From NCBI RefSeq assembly GCF_040907265.1, contig NZ_JBFOHP010000002.1:248001-312000 (forward strand): a DNA stretch of 64,000 bases, written 5' to 3'. Made by a program: the position numbers and the translations under genes. The notes under the pieces are model-generated. The model was not told the DNA's origin. It did not search any database and saw only the letters and a program-made list of their open reading frames with translations. Within the stretch, counting starts at the first letter, position 1. Each line of letters starts with the position of its first letter. Source of the DNA: Streptomyces sclerotialus (GTDB lineage: Bacteria > Actinomycetota > Actinomycetes > Streptomycetales > Streptomycetaceae). This document shows, piece by piece, positions 40,439 through 47,624 of the stretch.

Positions 40439-40855
40439 TCATGACACCGCTCCATGCGGGAGTTCGGCGTCCAGGTACGCCTGTACGGGCGGGTACAGAC
40501 CGTACGGCACGTACCGCGGAATGTCCGCATGGGCAGCCCACACGATCGCGGAAAGCTCTTCCGGTGCCGCGACATGCGCCTCACCGGAGACGACCGAGCA
40601 GGCGATGTACGACAGGAACGTGCCGGTCTGCGGCTGCGCCCGCCTCCCCAGCCTGCTGACCGCCCTGGTCCTCAGCCCCGTCTCCTCCAAAGCCTCGCGC
40701 ACCGCGGCCTGTTCCGCAGTCTCGTCCGCCCCGACCTCGCCGACCGGGAACTGCCAGACGAAAGGTCCTTCGGTGATACGGCGGCGGACCAGCAGGACAC
40801 GGTCTCCGTGAACGATGATCGCTGCTGCGATCGATTTCTCCGAGGTCTCAGCCAT
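40439..40855 (-). CDS. Nudix hydrolase
   Basis: 138 residues from the ATG at 40855 (GGGGAA upstream). The Nudix box is perfect: GEVGADETAEQAAVREALEE followed by TGL. The N-terminal strand AAAIIVHGDRVLLVRRRITE and the substrate-side segment FVWQFPVGEV are usual for small nucleotide-cleaning Nudix enzymes. It would hydrolyse a nucleoside diphosphate linked to another group, with magnesium held by the REALEE glutamates. Divergent from the CxxC miniprotein genes. Confidence 0.93.
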   Translation of the reverse strand: MAETSEKSIAAAIIVHGDRVLLVRRRITEGPFVWQFPVGEVGADETAEQAAVREALEETGLRTRAVSRLGRRAQPQTGTFLSYIACSVVSGEAHVAAPEELSAIVWAAHADIPRYVPYGLYPPVQAYLDAELPHGAVS

Positions 40856-40919
40856 GACGTTCCCCTGGGGAGTGACGGTGTCGCTGACAAGCCTGCACCC
40901 TCGGTGCCAGCATGGGCAC

Positions 40920-41078
40920 ATGCCCGGCGCACTGTGCCCGAAGTGTCGCGGTCAAGGGGTCACCGACCGCGAAGAGCACACCGTCGAGCGCGACCGGAAC
41001 GGCAACGAGATATACGTCGTGCGGCACAGCACCCAGCGGTGCGACATGTGCGGCGGCACGGGGGAGGCGAACGAGTAG
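40920..41078 (+). CDS. 52-residue DnaJ-type zinc-finger protein
   Basis: Starts MPGALCPKCRGQGVTDREEH and ends QRCDMCGGTGEANE. Two CxxCxGxG motifs, the zinc-binding repeats of DnaJ, stand without any J-domain. Such a stand-alone pair would form one zinc site. The stop TAG shares its G with the GTG of the next gene (TAGTG), so the two are coupled. I do not know the function; small zinc-ribbon proteins like this are common in actinobacterial mobile elements. Confidence 0.7.
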   Translation: MPGALCPKCRGQGVTDREEHTVERDRNGNEIYVVRHSTQRCDMCGGTGEANE

Positions 41079-41350
41079 TGCGCCCGATCTGCATCTGCCA
41101 CGTCTGTGGCGGCATCTATCTCCCACCCGACGGCCTCTATTACCCGACCGCCGGCATCTGGGCCAGCCTCACCGAATGCGCCGGCTGCATGCCGGTGGAG
41201 GGCGGCCCCGCCGGCCCCGACACCCGCGGCCTGCGCTACCCGATCCCGGCGAAGCAGAAGCCGCCCGCCCAGGCACGCGCCGGCCGTCGCCCCCGGAAGC
41301 GCAAGACCGGAGCAGGCGGCGACCCCTCCGGCGCCCGTATGCATTACTGA
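41078..41350 (+). CDS. 90-residue Cys-containing protein coupled to the zinc-finger gene
   Basis: GTG at 41078 overlaps the previous stop. It begins RPICICHVCGGIYLPPDGLY, has a second pair in LTECAGCMPVEGG and a basic C-terminal tail (RRPRKRKTG). CHVC and CAGC together can hold one zinc ion; the tail could bind nucleic acid. No family recognised. Codon use is normal for the region. Confidence 0.65.
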   Translation: MRPICICHVCGGIYLPPDGLYYPTAGIWASLTECAGCMPVEGGPAGPDTRGLRYPIPAKQKPPAQARAGRRPRKRKTGAGGDPSGARMHY

Positions 41351-41452
41351 GCCGCCGTTTCACGGTAATTGATGAGCAGGATGCCTCATATATTGCTTAT
41401 ACCTACGTATGTCTGCTCACACCTCTCGTGCTTCTCGGGCCTCTCGTGCCTC

Positions 41453-42478
41453 TCATGCCTGGCTGGAGTGAAAGGTCACTGCCCGGAGTAGGGCGTCGCG
41501 GTACGCGAGGACGGCAGGGTGCCGGCTACCGCCGCGGCGTACGACGGTGAAGACGCGGCGGGTGCGACGGCCACGCGGGAGTTTCCGGAGAGCGACGGTC
41601 GGTGGGTGCCCTCGCCAGACGAGGTCGGGCAGGAAGGCGGCAGCGTGTCCCTGCTCGACGAGGCGTAGGTGAAGCAGGAGGTCGGTGGTCTCGAACCGTA
41701 CGTCGGGTTCGAAACCGGCGTCGCGGCACAGGGTCATGGCCCAGTGCCGGGCGGTGGTGCCTTCGGGCTCCATCACCCAGGGATGGTCGGCGAGTGAGCG
41801 CAGGGCCGCCATCGGGCTCTCGGCATGCGAGGTACCTGAAGGGGCATCCGAGGAGGTGCCCGACGAGGAGGTGCCCCGCGGAGACGCGTCCGACGAGGAG
41901 ATGCCCCGCGGAGACGCGTCCGACGAGATAACCGATCCGTCGGCAGCTCCGGGCAGTGCGAGGTGGAGAGGGTCGTCGAGCAGGTCTTCCTGTTCGAGTT
42001 CGGCGGGCCGTGGGTTGGGGTCGCCGGGGTATTCCTCGGCGAGTACCAGGTCGAAGTCACGGGCCTGTAGGGCGGGCAGAGCCCGTTCCGGTTCCATCTG
42101 CGTGACGTGGACACGCAGGTGCGGATGGCGGTCGCGCAGCAGGTCGAGTGTGGTCGGGACCAGGGCCAGGGCTGCCGTCTGGAACGAGGCGACACGCAGG
42201 GTGCCGGTCAGGTCGGACAGGGAAGTGGCGATGTCCGCCTCAGCGCGCTCCAGGCGTTCGAGGACCGCTTCGGTGTGGGCGACGAGGATCTCGGCCTGCT
42301 CGGTCAGCCGCACGCGCCGCCCGACCGGCTCCAGCAGCCGTACGCCGACTTCGGCTTCCAGCTGGGAGAGCTGCTGGGAGACGGAGGAAGGGGCGTAGAA
42401 CAGGGCCGCGGCGACGGCCGCGAGCGTGCCGCGGTGCTTGAGTTCGCGCAGCAGACGCAGTCGGTGCAGGTCGAACAT
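41453..42478 (-). CDS. LysR-family regulator with a repeat insertion
   Basis: 341 residues from the ATG at 42478. The HTH (LRELKHRGTLAAVAAALFYA, PSSVSQQLSQLEAEVGVRLL) is complete. The effector domain is interrupted at about residues 180-215 by a Ser/Asp-rich insert (SSDASPRGIS, SSDASPRGTS) encoded by two 30-base units, after the DDPLHLALPG strand. Family proteins are near 300 residues, so the insert explains the extra length. It is divergent from the diaminopropionate ammonia-lyase gene and probably controls it. Confidence 0.9.
   Translation of the reverse strand: MFDLHRLRLLRELKHRGTLAAVAAALFYAPSSVSQQLSQLEAEVGVRLLEPVGRRVRLTEQAEILVAHTEAVLERLERAEADIATSLSDLTGTLRVASFQTAALALVPTTLDLLRDRHPHLRVHVTQMEPERALPALQARDFDLVLAEEYPGDPNPRPAELEQEDLLDDPLHLALPGAADGSVISSDASPRGISSSDASPRGTSSSGTSSDAPSGTSHAESPMAALRSLADHPWVMEPEGTTARHWAMTLCRDAGFEPDVRFETTDLLLHLRLVEQGHAAAFLPDLVWRGHPPTVALRKLPRGRRTRRVFTVVRRGGSRHPAVLAYRDALLRAVTFHSSQA
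41865..41924 (-). repeat. Two 30-bp units inside the LysR effector domain
   Basis: Almost identical copies (one base differs), reading Ser-Asp-Ala-Ser-Pro-Arg-Gly plus serines on the minus strand. In frame. Confidence 0.88.
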
Positions 42479-42611
42479 CGGCGGCCGGTCTCCTCTCGAC
42501 TCGAGCGATCGCGCCACGGACGAGCCGCGGGAGTAATGATCGGCTCAGCCGAATGGTAACCGTCGGAAACATTCGCTGGACCGATCGTAGGAGGCAGCCG
42601 ACCATGATCGG

Positions 42612-43737
42612 GTGACTGGAAACGCTTCCTCCCTCCGTACGCTGCCCTGGTCCGCGCGGCCTGCCGCCCGTACCTGGCGGTGTGCAGCCACACCCGCCGA
42701 GGTGCGGGACTTCCACTCCTCGCTGCCCGGCTACTCCCCCACACCGCTGACCGACCTCCCGACCCTGGCCGCGGAGCTAGGGGTCGGCCGGGTCTTCGTC
42801 AAGGACGAGTCGTGCCGTCTGGGACTGCCCGCGTTCAAGGCGCTGGGGGCTTCCTGGGCGGTCCATCGCACGCTCGCCGAGCGGGCTCGAAGACACTCGG
42901 AGCCGGGCCCGTTCACCCTGGTGACCGCCACCGACGGCAATCACGGCCGGGCGGTGGCCCGCATGGCGCGCCTGCTCGGGCAGCGTGCCCACGTCTTCGT
43001 TCCGCGGGGTGTGCATCCGCAGGCCGTGGCCGCCATCACCGCCGAGCAGGCGAAGGTCACCGAGGTCCCGGGGCCGTACGACGAGGCTGTGCGCCTGGCG
43101 GCCGAGGCGGCTGCCGGGCCGGACGCGGTCCTGGTCCAGGACACCGCCTGGCCGGGTTACGAGGAGATCCCGGGGTGGATCGTCGAGGGGTACACCACGC
43201 TCTGCACCGAGATCGACGAGCAGCTGGCGGCCGAGGGGATCGAAGAGGGCCCTGACCTGGTCTCCGTACCGGTGGGTGTGGGGTCGCTGGCGCAGGCGGT
43301 GGTCACCCACTACCGCAGCCGTCCGTCCGGGCCGGCCCCGGCGTTGCTGTCGGTGGAGCCGGAGGCCGCGGCGTGTGTCCTCAAAAGCCTCGTCCTCGGC
43401 GAACCCGTCAGTGTCACCACCGGCGAAACGAGCATGGCCGGGCTGAACTGCGGCACCCCGTCCAGCATCGCCTGGCCCTGCCTCCAGAGCGGGCTGGACG
43501 CGGCTGTCGCCATCCCCGACGCGGACAGCACCCGTGCGGCCGCCGACCTGGCTGCGTTCGGTGTCTCCTCGGGGCCCTGCGGGGCCGCGGCACTCGCCGG
43601 TGTACGGGCGGCGCTCAACGGCGTAGGCGCCGAGGAACGCCGCACGGCACTGGGACTCGGCCCGTCCTCAGTGGTCGTACTGCTGAGCACGGAGGGGCCT
43701 GCCGCCAATCCGCATCCGCGCTCCCCCACTGAAAGCT

Positions 43738-43739
<2 letters not shown>
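42612..43739 (+). CDS. Diaminopropionate ammonia-lyase
   Basis: 375 residues from the GTG at 42612. PLP fold-type II enzyme: the Schiff-base Lys is in LGLPAFKALGASWAV, the phosphate-binding loop is VPVGVGSLAQAV, and TATDGNHGRAVARMARLLGQ and VQDTAWPGYEEIPGWIVEGY are hallmark blocks of the DpaL/YgeX family. It converts 2,3-diaminopropionate to pyruvate and two ammonia. This route degrades a non-protein amino acid that is a precursor of several antibiotics. The divergent LysR is its likely regulator; the LysE-type exporter downstream might handle amino acids. Confidence 0.92.
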
Positions 43740-43824
<85 letters not shown>

Positions 43825-43950
43825 TACCGGGAAGATTTTTGCTTTGACCGCCCTGACTGTGTTGACTGCCACGATTGCGTTGACCGCCATGGTCGCCATG
43901 GCCGCCTTGGCTACGTGTCCCACCGGCCGGACCGGTTGGAGGGCGGCAGC

Positions 43951-44628
43951 ATGCTGACCCACCTCATGGCCGCAGTCGGTGTGCTGGGGCTGCTGACCAT
44001 CGTTCCCGGGCCGGACATGGCGGTGGTGACGCGGCGCGCCGTCGCGGCCGGGCCTCGGGACGGGCTGCGGACCGTCGGTGGTATCGCGTGCGGGCTGCTG
44101 GTCTGGGGCGCGCTGACCGTTGCCGGGCTCGCGGCCGTGCTGGCCGCCTCGCCCACGGCGTACCTGGTAGTCAAGCTCGTGGGCGCCGGTTACCTGGTCT
44201 TCCTGGGCGTGCAGGCGCTACGTCAGAACCACCACGCAGCCCCCACCACGGACGCCGCCGCGGCCGATGCCGCCACGGCCGTTACCAATACCACGGCCGA
44301 TACCGGTGCCAGGCCCAGGCCCAGGCCCGCCGCCGGGAACCCGTGGCGGACCGGCCTGATCAGCAACGTCCTCAACCCGAAGATCGCGGTTTTCTACACC
44401 GGGCTGCTCCCCACTCTGGCCCCGCCCCAACTACCGGCCGCCTGGGCGATGACTCTCCTCGTCCTCCTCCACGCCGTCCTCACTCTCGCCTGGCTCAGCA
44501 GCTACGTCCTTCTGCTGTCCAAGGCCGGGCCGGTCCTCCAGAGGCCACGAGTCCGCCGCGCACTCGGGCGGACCACGGGCGTCGTACTGATCGGCTTCGG
44601 CCTCGCGGTCGCGGCAGCCTCCGGCTGA
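43951..44628 (+). CDS. LysE/RhtB-family amino-acid exporter
   Basis: 225 residues from the ATG at 43951 with GGAGG 8 bases upstream. LysE pattern: an N-terminal helix with VLGLLTIVPGPDMAVVTRRA (the conserved PGP-D motif), GGIACGLLVWGALTVAGL, KLVGAGYLVFLGVQALR, a polar loop rich in Ala/Thr/Asp made partly of short repeats, then GLISNVLNPKIAVFYTGLLP and two more helices. Six membrane segments are predicted. It would export an amino acid or derivative. The loop is longer than usual. Confidence 0.93.
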   Translation: MLTHLMAAVGVLGLLTIVPGPDMAVVTRRAVAAGPRDGLRTVGGIACGLLVWGALTVAGLAAVLAASPTAYLVVKLVGAGYLVFLGVQALRQNHHAAPTTDAAAADAATAVTNTTADTGARPRPRPAAGNPWRTGLISNVLNPKIAVFYTGLLPTLAPPQLPAAWAMTLLVLLHAVLTLAWLSSYVLLLSKAGPVLQRPRVRRALGRTTGVVLIGFGLAVAAASG

Positions 44629-44629
44629 T

Positions 44630-44652
44630 CGGCGTACACCATCAGTACGCCG
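44630..44652. terminator. Bidirectional stem-loop between the LysE and beta-propeller genes
   Basis: CGGCGTAC and GTACGCCG pair around a 7-base loop, right between two convergent stop codons (it covers the propeller stop). Confidence 0.7.
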
Positions 44653-45838
44653 GGCGGGGGATGTAGGCCAGGCCGTGGGCGCCGGGTTCGTCGAGCTTGG
44701 CGATGTCCAGGCGGGCCAGGCTCTGCAGGGTGTCCAGGTCGACGATGTGGACGCTGGAAGAGGCGACGCAGGACACGTAGCCGAGCCGGCCGTCGGGGGA
44801 CGAGGTGATGGTCAGCGGGCCGGCCCCCACTTCCACCTCGCCGAGGTGCTTGTGCGTGCCGGCGGAGAACACCGTGAGGAGGCCCGGCGCGTGGCGCCCG
44901 AGCCGGGACAGCGGATCGGGTTCCATGCGCAGTTCGCCCACGAGCAGTTTTCCGGTGGTCGTGAGGTGCACCGGCAGGACGACGTTCTCCGTGGGCAGGA
45001 TGTCGACGACGGCTGCCGTCCGGGCGTCGATGACCCGGATTCCGGCGACCGGCCGGTCCTCGGCGGTGTCGGAGAAGGACACCGTGTCGGAGAACGCCGC
45101 GGTATCGGAGGAGGCCGCCGTGCCGGAGAACGCCGCGTAGGGCGAGGCGACGTAGGCGTGCGTGCCGTCGGCGGAGACGGCGAGCCCCTCGCTGCCCGGC
45201 ACCTCGACCTTCGCGGTGAGGATGCCCCGCTCGAGGTCGACGACCGACACGAACGGCGCCTCCTTGTTGGTGGCGTAACCCGTCTTCCCTGCCGTGTCGA
45301 TGGCGAACCAGTGCGGGCCGGGAGCGTCCGTGTCGATCCTGCCCACGGGCTTACGGGTTTCCGTGTCGATCACCACGACACCGCCGGGCCGGTCCGCCGA
45401 GCCCTCCACGCTGACGTAGAGGCGACGGCGTGCCGTGTCCAGTGCCAGGCCGTGCGGGCCGTGTTCCGGGGCGAGGTCGACGATCTCGACGATGCGGCGA
45501 GTGTCAGGGTCGATCGCGGTCAGCTCGGTACGTCGGCCGGTGTTCGCGTGGTAGTAGCCCGAGTGGTACGCCGTTGTGCACCACAGCAGTCGCTGCGCCG
45601 GATCGAAGCACAACTCGTGTGGTTCGGCGGGGACTTCGACCGTGCCGAGGAGCTGGTCGGATGCGGCGTCGAAGAACGAGACCGTCGGACCGCTCTGGCT
45701 GACCACTGCCAGAACATCGCCTTCTCGGCCGGCGCGGGGGGACTGTTGCACAGCAAGCTCCTTGAACGAGGTTAATGGGGAGGTGGCGAAGGGGGAGGTG
45801 GCAAGGGGGACGGGGACGTCGTACGTCTGAGGTGTCAT
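44642..45838 (-). CDS. YncE-type beta-propeller protein without a signal peptide
   Basis: 398 residues, ATG at 45838. Repeated WD/YVTN-like units: LAVVSQSGPTVSFFDAASDQ, HELCFDPAQRLLWCTTAYHS, HGLALDTARRRLYVSVEGSA, SEGLAVSADGTHAYVASPYA and ITSSPDGRLGYVSCVASSSV make a seven-bladed propeller. Unlike the one at 13024 it has no leader, so it is probably cytosolic or leaves by another route. The fourth or fifth blade has a short Phe-Ser-Asp-Thr-Ala repeat insert. Divergent from a LysR gene 105 bases away, which probably controls it. Confidence 0.87.
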   Translation of the reverse strand: MTPQTYDVPVPLATSPFATSPLTSFKELAVQQSPRAGREGDVLAVVSQSGPTVSFFDAASDQLLGTVEVPAEPHELCFDPAQRLLWCTTAYHSGYYHANTGRRTELTAIDPDTRRIVEIVDLAPEHGPHGLALDTARRRLYVSVEGSADRPGGVVVIDTETRKPVGRIDTDAPGPHWFAIDTAGKTGYATNKEAPFVSVVDLERGILTAKVEVPGSEGLAVSADGTHAYVASPYAAFSGTAASSDTAAFSDTVSFSDTAEDRPVAGIRVIDARTAAVVDILPTENVVLPVHLTTTGKLLVGELRMEPDPLSRLGRHAPGLLTVFSAGTHKHLGEVEVGAGPLTITSSPDGRLGYVSCVASSSVHIVDLDTLQSLARLDIAKLDEPGAHGLAYIPRPAY

Positions 45839-45943
45839 GTCGTCGCGGACATCTCCACTCTCGCCACGCGCGCCTGCCGCGACAATGCAAAGATTGGCAG
45901 CTAATAGTTGCCGTATACGTAAAGGTGCAGTTCAGGAGCTTGC

Positions 45944-46900
45944 ATGGATCTCAACCTGCTGCGTGCCCTGGACGCTCTGCTCCAGGAGAACAGCGTGACC
46001 CGCGCCGCCGAGAGACTCGGTACGTCACCCGCGGCAGCCAGCCGTACCCTGGCTCGGCTCCGCCGCACCGTCGGTGACCCGCTGCTGGTCCGCGCGGGCC
46101 AGGGAATGGTTCCGACCCCGCGAGCTCTGGAACTGCGGGAGGAGGTGAGCGCGTTGCTGCGCAGCTGCGACAACGTCCTGCGTCCCGGGGCCGGTTTCGA
46201 CGCCGTACACCTCCAGCGCACCTTCACCGTGCAGGCCGCTGAACTGCTTCTGGTGGGGCTGGCCGGAAATCTGGCTGACCGGATTCATACGGAAGCCCCG
46301 CACGTGGACGTGGTATTCCTGCCGGAGGCGATGGAGGGCGGCCCCGCGCTGCGACAGGGCTGGGTGGATGTCGAGCTGGGCGTACTCGCTCACCTGGATC
46401 CGGAGATCCACACCCAGGCGCTCACCCGGGCTGATCTCGTCGGCATCGCCCGCAGTGGTCATCCCCTCTTCCACGGGCGGATCGACGCTCGCCGTTTCGC
46501 CACGGCCGACCACATCGGAATCTCCCGGCTCGGCAAGCGCCTCGGCCCCATCGACAGCGCGCTCGCGGAGCTCGGCCTGCGGCGCCGGATCGCGGTCGTC
46601 GTCCCCAGCCATACGAGTGCGATGATGCTCGCCCGGGAGACCGACCTCGTCGCGCTCACCCTGGCCGACTGGCTGCCCGACACCACCTCCGCCCTTGGAC
46701 TGCGTACCTTCCCCATCCCCCTTGACCTGGAGCCTCTGGAGCTCGGCATGGCCTGGCACCCCCGTAACTCGGCCGACCCGGCCCACCGCTGGTTCCGCGA
46801 CCACCTGGCGGCCGCGCTCCTGTCCGCGTCGGGCACGGGCGATGACGACTCGGGCGACAGCGATGCTAGGGACAGCGACTCGGACGACGGTGACTCGTAG
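45944..46900 (+). CDS. LysR-family regulator
   Basis: 318 residues, ATG at 45944 with AGGAG upstream. The HTH reads MDLNLLRALDALLQENSVTR and ERLGTSPAAASRTLARLRRT; the effector domain has LVGIARSGHPLFHGRIDARR and VVVPSHTSAMMLARETDLVA. This is the NodD/PcaQ-like branch beginning MDLNLL. The last 20 residues are a Ser/Asp-rich acidic tail. Divergent from the propeller gene; the intergenic region contains TTGGCAGCTAATAGTTGCCG, a possible LysR site. Confidence 0.92.
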   Translation: MDLNLLRALDALLQENSVTRAAERLGTSPAAASRTLARLRRTVGDPLLVRAGQGMVPTPRALELREEVSALLRSCDNVLRPGAGFDAVHLQRTFTVQAAELLLVGLAGNLADRIHTEAPHVDVVFLPEAMEGGPALRQGWVDVELGVLAHLDPEIHTQALTRADLVGIARSGHPLFHGRIDARRFATADHIGISRLGKRLGPIDSALAELGLRRRIAVVVPSHTSAMMLARETDLVALTLADWLPDTTSALGLRTFPIPLDLEPLELGMAWHPRNSADPAHRWFRDHLAAALLSASGTGDDDSGDSDARDSDSDDGDS

Positions 46901-46911
46901 GGCAGTACGAC

Positions 46912-46980
46912 GACGTCGTGAAGACACCACAACGAAGACACCACAACGAAGACACCACGAAGAAGACACCACAACGAAGC
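46912..46980. repeat. 15-bp tandem repeat (gaagacaccacaac type)
   Basis: Four to five units after the LysR stop. They are A-rich on the plus strand, unlike the surrounding DNA. Confidence 0.85.
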
Positions 46981-46991
46981 GGGGCCCCGCC

Positions 46992-47426
46992 ATGCATCTT
47001 TCACATGACCTCGTCCAGAGCTGGGCCGAGGAGATAGTTTCGCAGCTCGGAGCGCCTGCCGGACACACGCTGACCGTCACCGGCCCTGGCTTCCCCACGA
47101 GTGCCGGGGCCTCCGGGGCCGCCACGTGCGCGGGTGTGGACGGCGGCACCACCGCGTCGGACGGCGTTGCCGTCGGGCTGCTGGTCACGCTCGCCTTCTC
47201 CGACGGCTCCTCGGTGTCCGTCCACTTCGAAGAGCCGATGCCCGAAGCCGAAGCCGTCACCCTGCTGGCCGACCAGCTCCAGGACGCCGTACTGGAGGAG
47301 ACCCACGGCAGGCCGCAGCCGCCCTGCCCCGGACACAGCCACCCCGCGGTTGCTGAGGCCGTGGACAACATCGCGTGCTGGACCTGCCCGTCCGGCGGCG
47401 ATACGGCGTGGCCCATCCTCTGCTGA
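46992..47426 (+). CDS. Hypothetical protein
   Basis: 144 residues from the ATG at 46992. An N-terminal helix MHLSHDLVQSWAEEIVSQLG, a Gly/Ala/Thr-rich middle, a strand GVAVGLLVTLAFSDGSSVSV, a helix with AEAVTLLADQLQDAVLEE and a C-terminal CPGHSHPAVAEAVDNIACW with further Cys (CWTCPS), which could bind a metal. It looks like a small streptomycete conserved protein; family not recognised. The frame after it (47434-47560) reads QLGAAAVLVTDGVEDSLMAE and may be another gene fragment. Confidence 0.6.
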   Translation: MHLSHDLVQSWAEEIVSQLGAPAGHTLTVTGPGFPTSAGASGAATCAGVDGGTTASDGVAVGLLVTLAFSDGSSVSVHFEEPMPEAEAVTLLADQLQDAVLEETHGRPQPPCPGHSHPAVAEAVDNIACWTCPSGGDTAWPILC

Positions 47427-47624
47427 ACAGCTCGGCGCGGCCGCGGTCCTGGTCACGGACGGCGTCGAGGACAGCCTGATGGCTGAGCACGAGGCCGTCG
47501 GTTCGCTCGTGGGAGCGGACGACGCGGTCGCGTGCGCGCAGCCCGGGGCTTACGCGCAACCCGGGGCTCAACGGTGGGCATTGATTATGAATACTTATAG
47601 CCGTCGCCGCAGGAGTTGCCTGCC

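Noticed and set aside
47434..47600. Frame reading QLGAAAVLVTDGVEDSLMAE after the hypothetical gene
   Set aside because: Too short and without a start or clear family. It could be a gene fragment, but I cannot support it as a feature of its own.
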